Shown here: positions 36,455 through 44,190 of the stretch, piece after piece | Layout of the letters: each line of letters begins with the position of its first letter | Numbering within the stretch: position 1 is the stretch's first letter | From: CAWACP01 sp963780655 | GTDB taxonomy: Bacteria > Acidobacteriota > Terriglobia > Bryobacterales > Bryobacteraceae | Direction of reading: 5' to 3' | DNA: 64,000 nt | Assembly (NCBI GenBank): GCA_963780655.1 | Contig: CAWACP010000003.1 | Span: 1,798,001 to 1,862,000 of the forward strand | Notes under the pieces: model-generated | Told to the model about the DNA's origin: nothing | Databases searched by the model: none | What the model saw: the letters and a program-made list of their open reading frames with translations, nothing else | Program-made: the position numbers and the translations under genes

Positions 36455-37471
36455 TTACTTGATTAATGCGATCTGCTTCTCTTCCTTCGCTACCACCGCC
36501 TTTGGCAGCGGAGCATAGTCCATGGGAATCGTGTCTTTCTGTCCGGTAGTGAGCATCCAGTGCAGAAAGCCCTTGATCGCGTCTCGCTTGGTAGCGTTGT
36601 CGATCTTGTCGGGAATCAGCAGCCACGTGAAGGTGGAGATGGGATAGGCGTTCTTACCGGGCGCATTCGTAATGGACACCCGGAAATCCGCCGGCATGTC
36701 CTTTGCGGCGCCAGCCGCGGCCGCGGTAACGGTGTCGAAGTTCGCTTTCAGGAAGGTTCCGGCCGAATTCTTTACAGACCCGAAATCCATTTTGTTCTGC
36801 GCGGCGTAGATCAGTTCGACGTAGCCGATGGAATTCGGCGTCTGTTTCACCTGGCCCGCAACGCCTTCATTGCCTTTGCCGCCGAGTCCTACCGGCCAGC
36901 TCACCGACGTGTCTGCGCCCACTTTGCTCTTCCATTCCGGACTGACCTTGGAGAGATAATCGGTCCATACGAAGGTAGTGCCGCTGCCGTCCGAACGGTG
37001 TACCACGGTTATATCCGCATTCGGCAGCTTCACGCTGGAATTGTCCTTCTTCAATGCGGCGTCATTCCATTTCGTGATCTTGCCAAGATAAATGCCGGCC
37101 AGCGTTTCCGGGGTGAACTTCAGCTCCTGGGTTACGCCTTCGATGTTGTACGTCGGCACCACGCCACCAAGAACCGTCGGGAAGTGTAGCACGTGGGCCC
37201 TGGTGATGGCCTTGATCTGCTCGTCTTTCATCGGCATGTCCGACGCGCCGAAATCGACGGTGCCCGCAGTCAACTGGCGGATTCCGCCGCCCGAACCAAT
37301 CGACTGATAGTTGATCTGAATGTCGGGATGGGCAGTGTGATACTCTTCGAACCACTTCTGGTAGATGGGTGCGGGGAATGTCGCCCCGGCCGCATTTATC
37401 GTTTCGGCCGCATACGCTGCCGGCAATGCCGCGGCAAACGCTGTTGCAACTACGAGTGCTGTTGTTCGCAT
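36455..37471 (-). CDS. pstS: PstS, periplasmic phosphate-binding protein
   Basis: This 338-residue protein has a signal peptide, ALVVATAFAAALPAAYA. Phosphate-pocket motifs are INAAGATFPAPIYQKWFEEY, YQSIGSGGGIRQL, VDFGASDMPM and HRSDGSGTTFVWTDYL. It captures phosphate in the periplasm for PstCA. A clean AAGGAG ribosome site lies 6 bases before ATG 37471. The 149 bp upstream hold a TTGACA-like hexamer near 37605 but no convincing Pho box. Confidence 0.96.
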   Translation of the reverse strand: MRTTALVVATAFAAALPAAYAAETINAAGATFPAPIYQKWFEEYHTAHPDIQINYQSIGSGGGIRQLTAGTVDFGASDMPMKDEQIKAITRAHVLHFPTVLGGVVPTYNIEGVTQELKFTPETLAGIYLGKITKWNDAALKKDNSSVKLPNADITVVHRSDGSGTTFVWTDYLSKVSPEWKSKVGADTSVSWPVGLGGKGNEGVAGQVKQTPNSIGYVELIYAAQNKMDFGSVKNSAGTFLKANFDTVTAAAAGAAKDMPADFRVSITNAPGKNAYPISTFTWLLIPDKIDNATKRDAIKGFLHWMLTTGQKDTIPMDYAPLPKAVVAKEEKQIALIK

Positions 37472-37620
37472 AGCCTCTCCTTCGAGTTTTCCACGTCAAT
37501 ATTTCAAATTGGTTACAGGCACATGAACCTGCCGCAAGGTTGGTCCCATCCTATAGATGCTCGATCTGATCAACCGTGCAGCAGTTCCAGGATTTGCGTC
37601 TGTGTCAAACGTCGCCCACG

Positions 37621-39315
37621 CTACCTCTTCGTTCCCGCCGGAGCCGAACCCGGCAGCGTATACCGGAAATTCACGAAGCCCATGGAGAGATGAGCGTCTT
37701 CGGGTCCCGTCGTAAACAGCCAGGGATTTCGCACCAGATACGAATACTGGAACATCAGGTTCAGAGCGCCCCATCGCGCGTTCTTCGCGAGCGTGGTGTT
37801 GGTTCCCACCGTGAACTCCTGAATGGAGCGGTTCTGACCGTCGTTGCTGATGGGCCCATAGCCGATCAGCTTGCCGGTCGTATCGAGCGCTGTGTTCTTC
37901 GGAATGTAGACGCCGCCGTAGTAGCCGTAAAGCAGGTTCTTTTTGTGGGTCCATTCAAAGCCGGTAACCGTGGACATGGAATGAACCAGCGATAAAGAGC
38001 CATCGGCGCGGATGATGAAGTCCGGCGCCTGGCCGAAGATGTAGCGGCCGCCTCCGTCGCTCCAGAAGTTGTTCGTGAGGAAGCGGAAACCGGGAGCCAG
38101 CTCGACATTGAGATTGGCCGAAAAACCGCCGCCGAGCTTTGTGTTCGCCTGGAAGGGAGGAACGCTCGCCGGATAGGCAATCTTGTTAGCGATCGCGACT
38201 CCCGCGACTTCAAAGTGCAACTTGCTGGTGGGATCGAACGCCACCTTGGCGATAATATCGGGCATCAGCGCCGCAGCCGAAATGACGCTGCTGCCGTTAT
38301 TCACCTGACTCCCGAGGAATCCCGCGGCCGAGGCCACGGCTGCCGGCGCCACGATAGCGCTGCCGCCGTTGCCGCCGCCGACGTAGGGCTCAGAGTTCTC
38401 CAGCGCGACCGCGAACGCGGCCTTGTCGTTGAAGTGATATCCAAACCGAAAGCCGGGAATGCGGCCCCAGGTCAGACCGACCTGGTAATTTACGTCTATG
38501 TCCTGGGAGTAAAAGATGTCGCCCGGCAACGGGGAGATGCCCTTGCGGTTGGGCGTCATCAGACTCCACGATTGCCCGGCCAGGAACTCCCAGTTGTTTT
38601 TTCTGACGTCCGCCCAGTACAGCCGCAGGCGAAATACGAAAGGATCGCTGCTGACGGAGAGACCACCGTTGGGTGGATTCCCAAGTTGACCCAAAAAGTC
38701 AGACTCCCAGTAGCCGATCAGATTCCAGTCGTGAACCGAGGCGTCGATGCGTGCGCCGATGCGCGAGTTCTGGATGCTGAAACGGGATTCCGTGAGGGCG
38801 GCAGCCTGCGTGTGGTCGTAGGGAATGCTGCCGAAATTGGTGCCGATGCCCGATCCGGGATTCGTCGACCGGCTGACCTCGGTCATATCCATGAACCCCA
38901 CGGGCGTGATGCTGACATCGCCGAGCCGCAGATACGCTGGTATGTCGCTTCCGGGAGGCGCCTGAGCGCCGGACGTTATCAGCGGGGCGGCCGGCGACGG
39001 GCCTGACGGGATGATGGCGCTGGTGGTGGCCACCTCGCCGAGCTTCTTTGTCGATGGCAACACGAACTTCGCGTCGCTGCTGTCGGCGGTTGCCGGCGCC
39101 AGCTTTTCCAGAGTCTTTTGCTGATCCGCGAGCGTCAGGCGGAGTTGCTCGATCTCCTTCTGCTGGGTGGCGAGCAACGCCTTCAGCTCTTTAATCTGAT
39201 CCGACTGGCCCTGTGCCGGATCGGAGGTCATGTCGGCCCCCATCAGTAATCCTGCGCCCACTGTCAGTGCAAGCGCGATTACGGCCCTGTTAGTACATGC
39301 CAGGCCTCTGCCCAT
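37621..39315 (-). CDS. Outer-membrane porin, probably phosphate-related
   Basis: The protein has about 564 residues. A signal peptide (VIALALTVGAGLLMGA) is followed by a coiled-coil segment (QIKELKALLATQQKEIEQL, about 40-75), then a beta-rich barrel with alternating aromatic strands such as GARIDASVHDWNLIGYWES and LLYGYYGGVYIPK. The trimerising coiled coil plus barrel resembles DcaP- or OprO/P-like porins. Being first in line with pstSCAB-phoU, it probably admits phosphate through the outer membrane. ATG 39315 is chosen; an AAAGGAG lies 11 bases upstream. An in-frame TTG at 39336 precedes it but lacks its own ribosome site. Confidence 0.78.
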   Translation of the reverse strand: MGRGLACTNRAVIALALTVGAGLLMGADMTSDPAQGQSDQIKELKALLATQQKEIEQLRLTLADQQKTLEKLAPATADSSDAKFVLPSTKKLGEVATTSAIIPSGPSPAAPLITSGAQAPPGSDIPAYLRLGDVSITPVGFMDMTEVSRSTNPGSGIGTNFGSIPYDHTQAAALTESRFSIQNSRIGARIDASVHDWNLIGYWESDFLGQLGNPPNGGLSVSSDPFVFRLRLYWADVRKNNWEFLAGQSWSLMTPNRKGISPLPGDIFYSQDIDVNYQVGLTWGRIPGFRFGYHFNDKAAFAVALENSEPYVGGGNGGSAIVAPAAVASAAGFLGSQVNNGSSVISAAALMPDIIAKVAFDPTSKLHFEVAGVAIANKIAYPASVPPFQANTKLGGGFSANLNVELAPGFRFLTNNFWSDGGGRYIFGQAPDFIIRADGSLSLVHSMSTVTGFEWTHKKNLLYGYYGGVYIPKNTALDTTGKLIGYGPISNDGQNRSIQEFTVGTNTTLAKNARWGALNLMFQYSYLVRNPWLFTTGPEDAHLSMGFVNFRYTLPGSAPAGTKR

Positions 39316-39441
39316 TCGCTGGTACACTCCTTTCAAGATCTCTTTCCTGGGATTGTATGCAAAGACCTTGAGGATATCCCCAGCGCGTGAGTCCAGCGTG
39401 AATAAATGGTTACGATCGAGTTACTGACCGAATCTTAATCA

Positions 39442-40464
39442 TCACTGACTCACAAACTCAGACCATGCCCGGTAAGCGTTCTTGTTATAGCCCTGCAGCG
39501 CCCGGAGTCCTTTTCGTGGGGCTGACTTATCCCTGAGCAGACGCAGGCCGGTGCGCGCGATATGATCGACGTCGTCGACGCGGGCTTTCCAGGCGTCCGG
39601 CGCCCATTCAATCGCTTCGGAGACAACTGACGCGACGCCTTCCGCCACCCCGTCGGCAGTCACGACGTTAAAGGTTTCCGTGTAACTCGGCTGAAGCAGG
39701 AGGTTCATGGCGCGAACCGTTTGACGAAACTGCGGCCACGTCTGCCATCCGGTTTCCACCAGTTTGATGTGATGCAGCCCCTGCAGCATCTGGCGTATCG
39801 CCTCGGCGACGGAGCCGCCTCCCTCATTCCTCCCCGAGGACATCCAGAGCTCGGCATCGGTCCGCATGGCTGCGGCGATCTGGACGGCCGCGCCGGCCGC
39901 GGTCATGAAGTTCTTGAGTGGCCGCGTTGCCCCAAACGTTCCGATGCGCAGGATGCCGCCTCGAAAAGGCGCTCGCTGCGTATGTGCGGTTTTGTCGAGG
40001 TGATAAAGATTCGGCAGCCACGTGGCCGGCATGCCGTACGCATCGGTGATCCAGTTCACAAGACGCTGGTTGTTAGCGGAGACATGGAAATTCCAGGTCT
40101 GGCGTTCCAGTTCCGCGCCCTCCCTCACCAGGCGCATGGCGTTCGGATCGGCCTGCAGAAATCCGAGGTTCGAGTGGCAATTCACCGCGAAGTGGGTGTC
40201 CGGGAAGTCCGAGGCCATCGAGGCGAGGTCAAGAGTGGGTATCCATGGCGCGGAAACCACAACATGGGTGGCTGGACGGTCGCGCTGCGCCTGGGCGAGG
40301 CGACTGCGGAGGTCCTGCACGCTGGTGATGGGCCACACTTCGGAAGAAATCGAGTTCGAACGAAGGAACTTCGCGGTATTCAGGGCCGTGACGCCCAGGC
40401 CGATATGGCTGATCTGCCGGTTTGCGGCGAAGTTCCGGTACGCTAGCACTACTTTGGGTTGCAA
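39442..40464 (-). CDS. Glycosyltransferase-like protein (GT-B fold)
   Basis: The protein has 340 residues. It opens VVLAYRNFAANRQISHIGLGVTALNTAKFL, an acceptor-side Rossmann half, then has VVSAPWIPTLDLA, THFAVNCHSNLGFLQAD and, in the donor half, LRIGTFGATRPLKNFMTA and LLLQPSYTETFNVVTADGVAEGVASVVS. The last motif carries the conserved Glu-rich sugar-nucleotide signature of GT4-like enzymes. Sugar and acceptor are unknown. It is not in an evident operon; the porin starts about 130 bp downstream. Confidence 0.72.
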   Translation of the reverse strand: MQPKVVLAYRNFAANRQISHIGLGVTALNTAKFLRSNSISSEVWPITSVQDLRSRLAQAQRDRPATHVVVSAPWIPTLDLASMASDFPDTHFAVNCHSNLGFLQADPNAMRLVREGAELERQTWNFHVSANNQRLVNWITDAYGMPATWLPNLYHLDKTAHTQRAPFRGGILRIGTFGATRPLKNFMTAAGAAVQIAAAMRTDAELWMSSGRNEGGGSVAEAIRQMLQGLHHIKLVETGWQTWPQFRQTVRAMNLLLQPSYTETFNVVTADGVAEGVASVVSEAIEWAPDAWKARVDDVDHIARTGLRLLRDKSAPRKGLRALQGYNKNAYRAWSEFVSQ

Positions 40465-40918
40465 TGGGAGTCCCTCTCCCGGAGCATAAGATCCTGCCAG
40501 GACAATCTACCGCGCAACAGCGCGGAACATCAGAGCCTCCAACGCCTTAGGTGGCAGATGAACGTTGTCACCCGCAAGGTCCGTAACACGCGTAGCGCCC
40601 GCAATTACGTCCGACTACGTCGATTTACGTTGACTTCGGAGCAGTACTCCAGCCCACTCAATGGGCGCGCCAGAAATATCCGGCAGTCCTTCCAAACACC
40701 TCGAAATCCAGCAAGGACTCCTTCAGGCTCGCCGTATCGCCCGCCAGCGTTCTCTCTGTCAGGTGCTCGATAAACCGGCACAACTGGCCAGACCGGACAA
40801 AACCGGGGCTTCGGACGATAGCTTCGGCTCACACTTCCCTCCAACAACTAAGGCGCATTGCGGCGGAGAATGCCGACACGGAGTTTCCGTGGCACAAGCA
40901 TTCCTGCCTGTGTGCGCC
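40465..40918. other. 454-bp region without a recognisable gene
   Basis: Short frames on both strands here lack family motifs. The sequence is slightly lower in GC than its surroundings and may be a decayed gene. A small palindrome lies at its right end (40889-40918). Confidence 0.5.
40889..40918. repeat. Small palindromic element
   Basis: ACAAGCA-TTCC-TGCCTGT forms a 7-bp stem with one mismatch. It has the look of a further intergenic repeat family (D); only one copy is seen in this window. It sits one base past the stop of the AhpD-like gene and could act as its terminator. Confidence 0.45.
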
Positions 40919-41527
40919 TTATTCGTTTACCGGAGTTCGCACATAGCCGCTCGCGGCCGACCGCTTGCCGCCCGCGCGGTGTACATCGTCAGGAAGGGCG
41001 TGGACGCCACTGGCATCGATCCAGCGGTTATAGAAATTAAACAAAGCGCAGACGGTAATGGCGTACCAGATCGCCTCATCCGTGTAGCCGGCTGCATGAA
41101 GCTTTCCGATATCCGGGGGACCGATGTTGACCGAATCGCGATTCACCTTGTCCACAAATCGCAGAAGCGCCTTCTCGGACTCGGAGAGGCACGACGTCTC
41201 GATGTCCCGCAGGACCTCTGTCACCAGTTTCTCGTCCCCGAGCAGTTCCGCCGCGACCGCGGCATGCGATTTCACTCAAAACGGGCACTGGTTCTGCGCC
41301 GACGTATACGCCGCAATCAGTTCGCGGATGCCGGGAGTGAGCGGCGCCTGTTCGCGCATGATACCCTGCGTGAACCGCTCCAGATGCTTCGTGATGTGCG
41401 GCTTGAACGCAAACATGTGCCATATCTGCGGATACGGCGCGCCACTCGCCTGGGCGATGCGAATGAGATCGGCGAAAGCGCCGGGCTGCGGGTGCTCATC
41501 CACCTCACGCAGAAACATCGGTTCCAT
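40919..41527 (-). CDS. AhpD/carboxymuconolactone decarboxylase-like protein, predicted selenoprotein
   Basis: The protein has 202 residues if the TGA at 41276-41278 is read as selenocysteine. The frame runs AYTSAQNQCPF, then TGA, then VKSHAAVAAELLGDEK without any shift. AhpD/peroxidase-related proteins have C-x-x-C-x-x-x-H here (CPFC..SH), so TGA falls exactly on the second redox cysteine (residue 84), giving CxxU. A hairpin that meets bacterial SECIS rules follows it. Start ATG 41527 has GAGGGG 9 bases upstream. It would be a thiol/selenol peroxidase-like enzyme. Without Sec insertion only an 83-residue fragment would be made. It follows the small Tat-like gene by about 13 bp. Confidence 0.82.
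41249..41278 (-). promoter_or_regulatory. Sec codon TGA and candidate bacterial SECIS hairpin
   Basis: On the minus strand, 12 bases after the TGA comes GCCGC-GGTC-GCGGC (41250-41263), a 5-bp GC stem extendable by a U-G pair. The 4-base apical loop starts with GG, and the loop begins 17 bases after the TGA. Published bacterial SECIS criteria ask for a G in the first two loop positions and a spacing of about 16-37 bases; both are met. Confidence 0.7.
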
Positions 41528-41540
41528 AGGCAATCACCCC

Positions 41541-41849
41541 TCAACCAGCCTGGCCGGCCGGGAAGAACGTCCTTCCACCCCGCGCATCCACGTGCAAGGT
41601 TCCTCCGGCGGTGTACAGATAACAACCGGCTGCCGGCAACAAGCCCGATTCCGAATCCAGCTCGCGACGGTCTTCACAGATGGCTGAAGCCGGCAATGAG
41701 GCTCTCAGATGCCTGAGCGCCGCGCTGAAGGGCGCAGGCTGTCCATTTCGCCGGTACTCGTAGAAGAGCGCCCTGGTCGCGTGAGCGCGAGCGAACGGAA
41801 CGGCGAGTATCGCTGTCAGGAACCCGCGCCGGCTGGCCACCATGTCCAT
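41541..41849 (-). CDS. Small Tat-type secreted protein, unknown function
   Basis: This 102-residue protein has a signal of the twin-arginine type (SRRGFLTAILAVPFARA). The remainder, RALFYEYRRNGQPAPFSAALRHLRASLP, has no family I recognise. ATG 41849 lies 3 bases after the HDOD stop, and the stop is about 13 bp before the AhpD-like start, so it sits in the middle of a three-gene operon. A periplasmic partner for the AhpD-like protein is possible but unsupported. Confidence 0.6.
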   Translation of the reverse strand: MDMVASRRGFLTAILAVPFARAHATRALFYEYRRNGQPAPFSAALRHLRASLPASAICEDRRELDSESGLLPAAGCYLYTAGGTLHVDARGGRTFFPAGQAG

Positions 41850-41852
41850 TCG

Positions 41853-42755
41853 TCAGAAGAACCGTCGGAGAGCGTCGAATTCGGCCTCGAAATCGCGGAG
41901 GATCTGTTCGGCTGAATCTCCAGCCAGCTTAGCAAAAGCACCAGGCGACGGCTCTTCGACGCCTGATTTGGGCTGAATAAAGTTGCCGAGGTGATTGATG
42001 TACCCGTCGGCGGCGCAAACAACAGCGCTGAGCTTTACACAGCCGGACGGCGCAAAAGCGTGGTCGTCGTCGGGGGCGTGGTGGTATCGAGCGGCCACCT
42101 GAATCGGCTGCGGGAGGTTCCACGAAGAGAGCGCCAGAGCCGACACTGCGGCATGATCGACGCCCAGCACGTGCCGTTCGCACGTGGTCAGGGTCTCGAT
42201 GCCTTCCGCATACATGCGCATTATTTCGCCGTATTCATCCTTTGTGGAGACGGCGATCAGCAGACGGCCCATGTCGTGAAGCAGGCCGGCCACAAAGGCC
42301 CCCTCGGCGTAATCGACGTTAATCCGCTGCGCCAGCAGGTCGCTGAGCAAAGCCACCGCAACGGAGTGGACGTTGAACTGCTTCATCGACCATCCGCCGG
42401 GCGTCTTCACCCGGTCCCACATGCGCGCGATGGACATGCCCAGCACGGTGTTCCGCAGCTTGTTCACGCCCAGCAGCGACACCGCGTGACGGACGGAGTT
42501 GACTGTCCCGCGCCGGCTGTACAGAGCGGAGTTGACCACCTTCAGGATGTTGCCCGCAAGCACCGTGTCTTTCTCGATCATGTCCGACAGGTGCGAGAAC
42601 GAGACGTCTTCATGTCCCAGGCTTGCCAGCACCCGGTTTAGCGTGGGCGAGAACGGCGGGAGCTGCCCCAGGCTCCGCAGAATCTGCTCGCGGCAGTTCT
42701 GCTGATTGAGTACGGTCGGCACTGTATTTCTTATCGGAGCATTTCGACGCGGCAT
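41853..42755 (-). CDS. HDOD-domain signalling protein
   Basis: This 300-residue protein carries a HDOD domain: LPPFSPTLNRVLASLG, DTVLAGNILKVVNSALYSRRG, SVRHAVSLLGVNKLRNTVLG and AGLLHDMGRLLI, with HD at about residue 160 and VDHAAVSALALSSWNLP later. HDOD domains lack full phosphodiesterase sites and act as protein-interaction parts of signalling or stress pathways. It is first in the operon with the small secreted protein and the AhpD-like selenoprotein, and divergent from the MFS gene across a pyrimidine-rich tandem array. Confidence 0.88.
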   Translation of the reverse strand: MPRRNAPIRNTVPTVLNQQNCREQILRSLGQLPPFSPTLNRVLASLGHEDVSFSHLSDMIEKDTVLAGNILKVVNSALYSRRGTVNSVRHAVSLLGVNKLRNTVLGMSIARMWDRVKTPGGWSMKQFNVHSVAVALLSDLLAQRINVDYAEGAFVAGLLHDMGRLLIAVSTKDEYGEIMRMYAEGIETLTTCERHVLGVDHAAVSALALSSWNLPQPIQVAARYHHAPDDDHAFAPSGCVKLSAVVCAADGYINHLGNFIQPKSGVEEPSPGAFAKLAGDSAEQILRDFEAEFDALRRFF

Positions 42756-42776
42756 GAGCGGCGCATCTCGGGCTGC

Positions 42777-42874
42777 TTTACTTCCCTTTCTTCCCTTTCT
42801 TCCCTTTCTTCCCTCTACTTCCCTTTCTTCCCTCTACTTCCCTTTCTTCCCTTTCTTCCTTTACTTCGTTTACT
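42777..42874. repeat. Pyrimidine-rich tandem array, about 10 units of 9-10 bp
   Basis: Units TTTCTTCCC and TCTACTTCCC alternate, starting with TTTACTTCCC and ending with TTTACTTCG. The array lies between divergent starts at 42755 and 42889, about 20 bp from each. It is the same kind of sequence as the 4-unit array at 230-265 and in the same kind of place. It has mirror symmetry on one strand and could adopt unusual DNA structure. Confidence 0.88.
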
Positions 42875-42888
42875 CTGAGTACCGGCTC

Positions 42889-44169
42889 ATGAAGATACCT
42901 CGATTGCGCTGGGTGATCGCCGGCCTCCTCGCGGCCGCCACGCTGCTGAACTACCTCGATCGGCAGGCCCTGGGCATCGTTTCGGTGGACATACGCCGCG
43001 AGTTCCACCTCAGCGAAGAGGACTATTCGCAGGTAATCGCGCTGTTCTTCGTCGCCTACGCCATCATGTACGCCGGTTCCGGCTTCCTCATCGACCGGCT
43101 TGGCACGAGGCGCGGCTTCGCCGTCTTTATCTTCGGCTGGTCAGGCGCGCAGCTTCTGCACGGGCTGGCGACGGGCAAATGGTCGCTCTCGTTCTATCGT
43201 TTTCTGCTGGGCTTCTGCGAGCCCGGCGCGTGGCCGGCCGCCGCGAAGGCGATCAACGAGTGGTTCGGCGCCACCGAGCGGGCCCTTGTGATGGGCATCT
43301 TCAACGGCGGCACGTCGCTCGGCTCGGCGCTCGCGCCGGTCGTGGTCGGATGGTTGGCCATCGACTACGGCTGGCGCTCCGCGTTCCTCTTCACCGGCAT
43401 CGCCGGCTTTGCGTGGCTGACGCTGTGGCTTCTCCTCTACCAGCCGCCCGCCCTGAACCGTTTCCTGCGCCGCGCCGAGTATGACGAATTCCGTGCCGAT
43501 GTGGCCCCGGCCGCGCAAACCACTCCGGCGCCCGGTCGAAGCTGGTGGGCGCTGGTGAGGACCCGTGGTTGCGCCACCCTTATCCTTACCCGCTTCTTTA
43601 CCGACCCGGTCAGCTACTTCGTCATCTTCTGGCTTCCGGAGTACCTGAGAAAAGAACGCGGCTTCGATTTGGCCATGGTGCGCGATTATGCCTGGATTCC
43701 GTTTGCCCTCGCCGGCATTGCCCATGTTTTCGGAGGTTGGCTCTCCGGCCGGCTGATGCGCAGCGGATGGACGCTGCCGCGCGCTCGCAAGTTCGTCATG
43801 GCCCTCGGCGCCGCGTGTGTCCCCGCGGCCATCGCCGCGCCGCTTGTCCCCACCGCCGCCATGGCGCTGGCCGCCGCGTCTTTCATGACCGTCGGCCACG
43901 CCCTGTGGGTGGCGAATCAGCAGACCCTGGCAACGGATCTCTACCAGGGGCACGAGATCGGAACCGTCACCGGCGCATCCGGTTCGGGGGGCGCCATTGG
44001 CGGAGTTCTGGCCCAGCTCGGCACCGGCTATGTGGTAACCCACATCTCTTATGCGCCCATCTTCCTGTTGGCCGGCCTCATGCACCCGCTCTCGGCTGTG
44101 CTGACGTATCGCCTCCTGCCAGACCGGTACTTCGCCAGCGCCCGTGGGTCCCCCGGGCCACGTGGTTAA
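42889..44169 (+). CDS. MFS transporter, anion:cation (hexuronate/ACS-like) symporter
   Basis: This 426-residue transporter has 12 predicted helices. Opening marks are LLNYLDRQALGIVSVDIRREF and the loop DRLGTRRGF; in the middle are RFLLGFCEPGAWPAA and NEWFGATERALVMGIFNGGTSLGSALAPV, as in ExuT/GudP-type anion:cation symporters. It probably imports a sugar acid with protons. The true start is ATG 42889; the open frame extends upstream through the tandem array only because the array lacks stops in that frame. The second half has FGGWLSGRLMRSG, the equivalent loop. Confidence 0.9.
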   Translation: MKIPRLRWVIAGLLAAATLLNYLDRQALGIVSVDIRREFHLSEEDYSQVIALFFVAYAIMYAGSGFLIDRLGTRRGFAVFIFGWSGAQLLHGLATGKWSLSFYRFLLGFCEPGAWPAAAKAINEWFGATERALVMGIFNGGTSLGSALAPVVVGWLAIDYGWRSAFLFTGIAGFAWLTLWLLLYQPPALNRFLRRAEYDEFRADVAPAAQTTPAPGRSWWALVRTRGCATLILTRFFTDPVSYFVIFWLPEYLRKERGFDLAMVRDYAWIPFALAGIAHVFGGWLSGRLMRSGWTLPRARKFVMALGAACVPAAIAAPLVPTAAMALAAASFMTVGHALWVANQQTLATDLYQGHEIGTVTGASGSGGAIGGVLAQLGTGYVVTHISYAPIFLLAGLMHPLSAVLTYRLLPDRYFASARGSPGPRG

Positions 44170-44190
44170 AGAAGACCCAGAGTCAGGTCG

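Noticed and set aside
37472..37620. Promoter or Pho box for pstS
   Set aside because: A TTGACA is present near 37605, but no -10 box lies at the right distance and no clear tandem 11-bp repeat is seen.
39400..39441. Possible Pho box before the porin gene (GTCAGT twice, about 21 bases apart)
   Set aside because: Only the 6-mers repeat, and the match to known Pho-box patterns is weak.
40661..40918. Possible gene in 40465-40918
   Set aside because: Short frames on both strands show no conserved motif, signal peptide or ribosome site.
42706..42888. N-terminal extension of the MFS protein through the tandem array
   Set aside because: The extension encodes low-complexity FLPFLP-type sequence from the repeat; MFS homology begins at ATG 42889.
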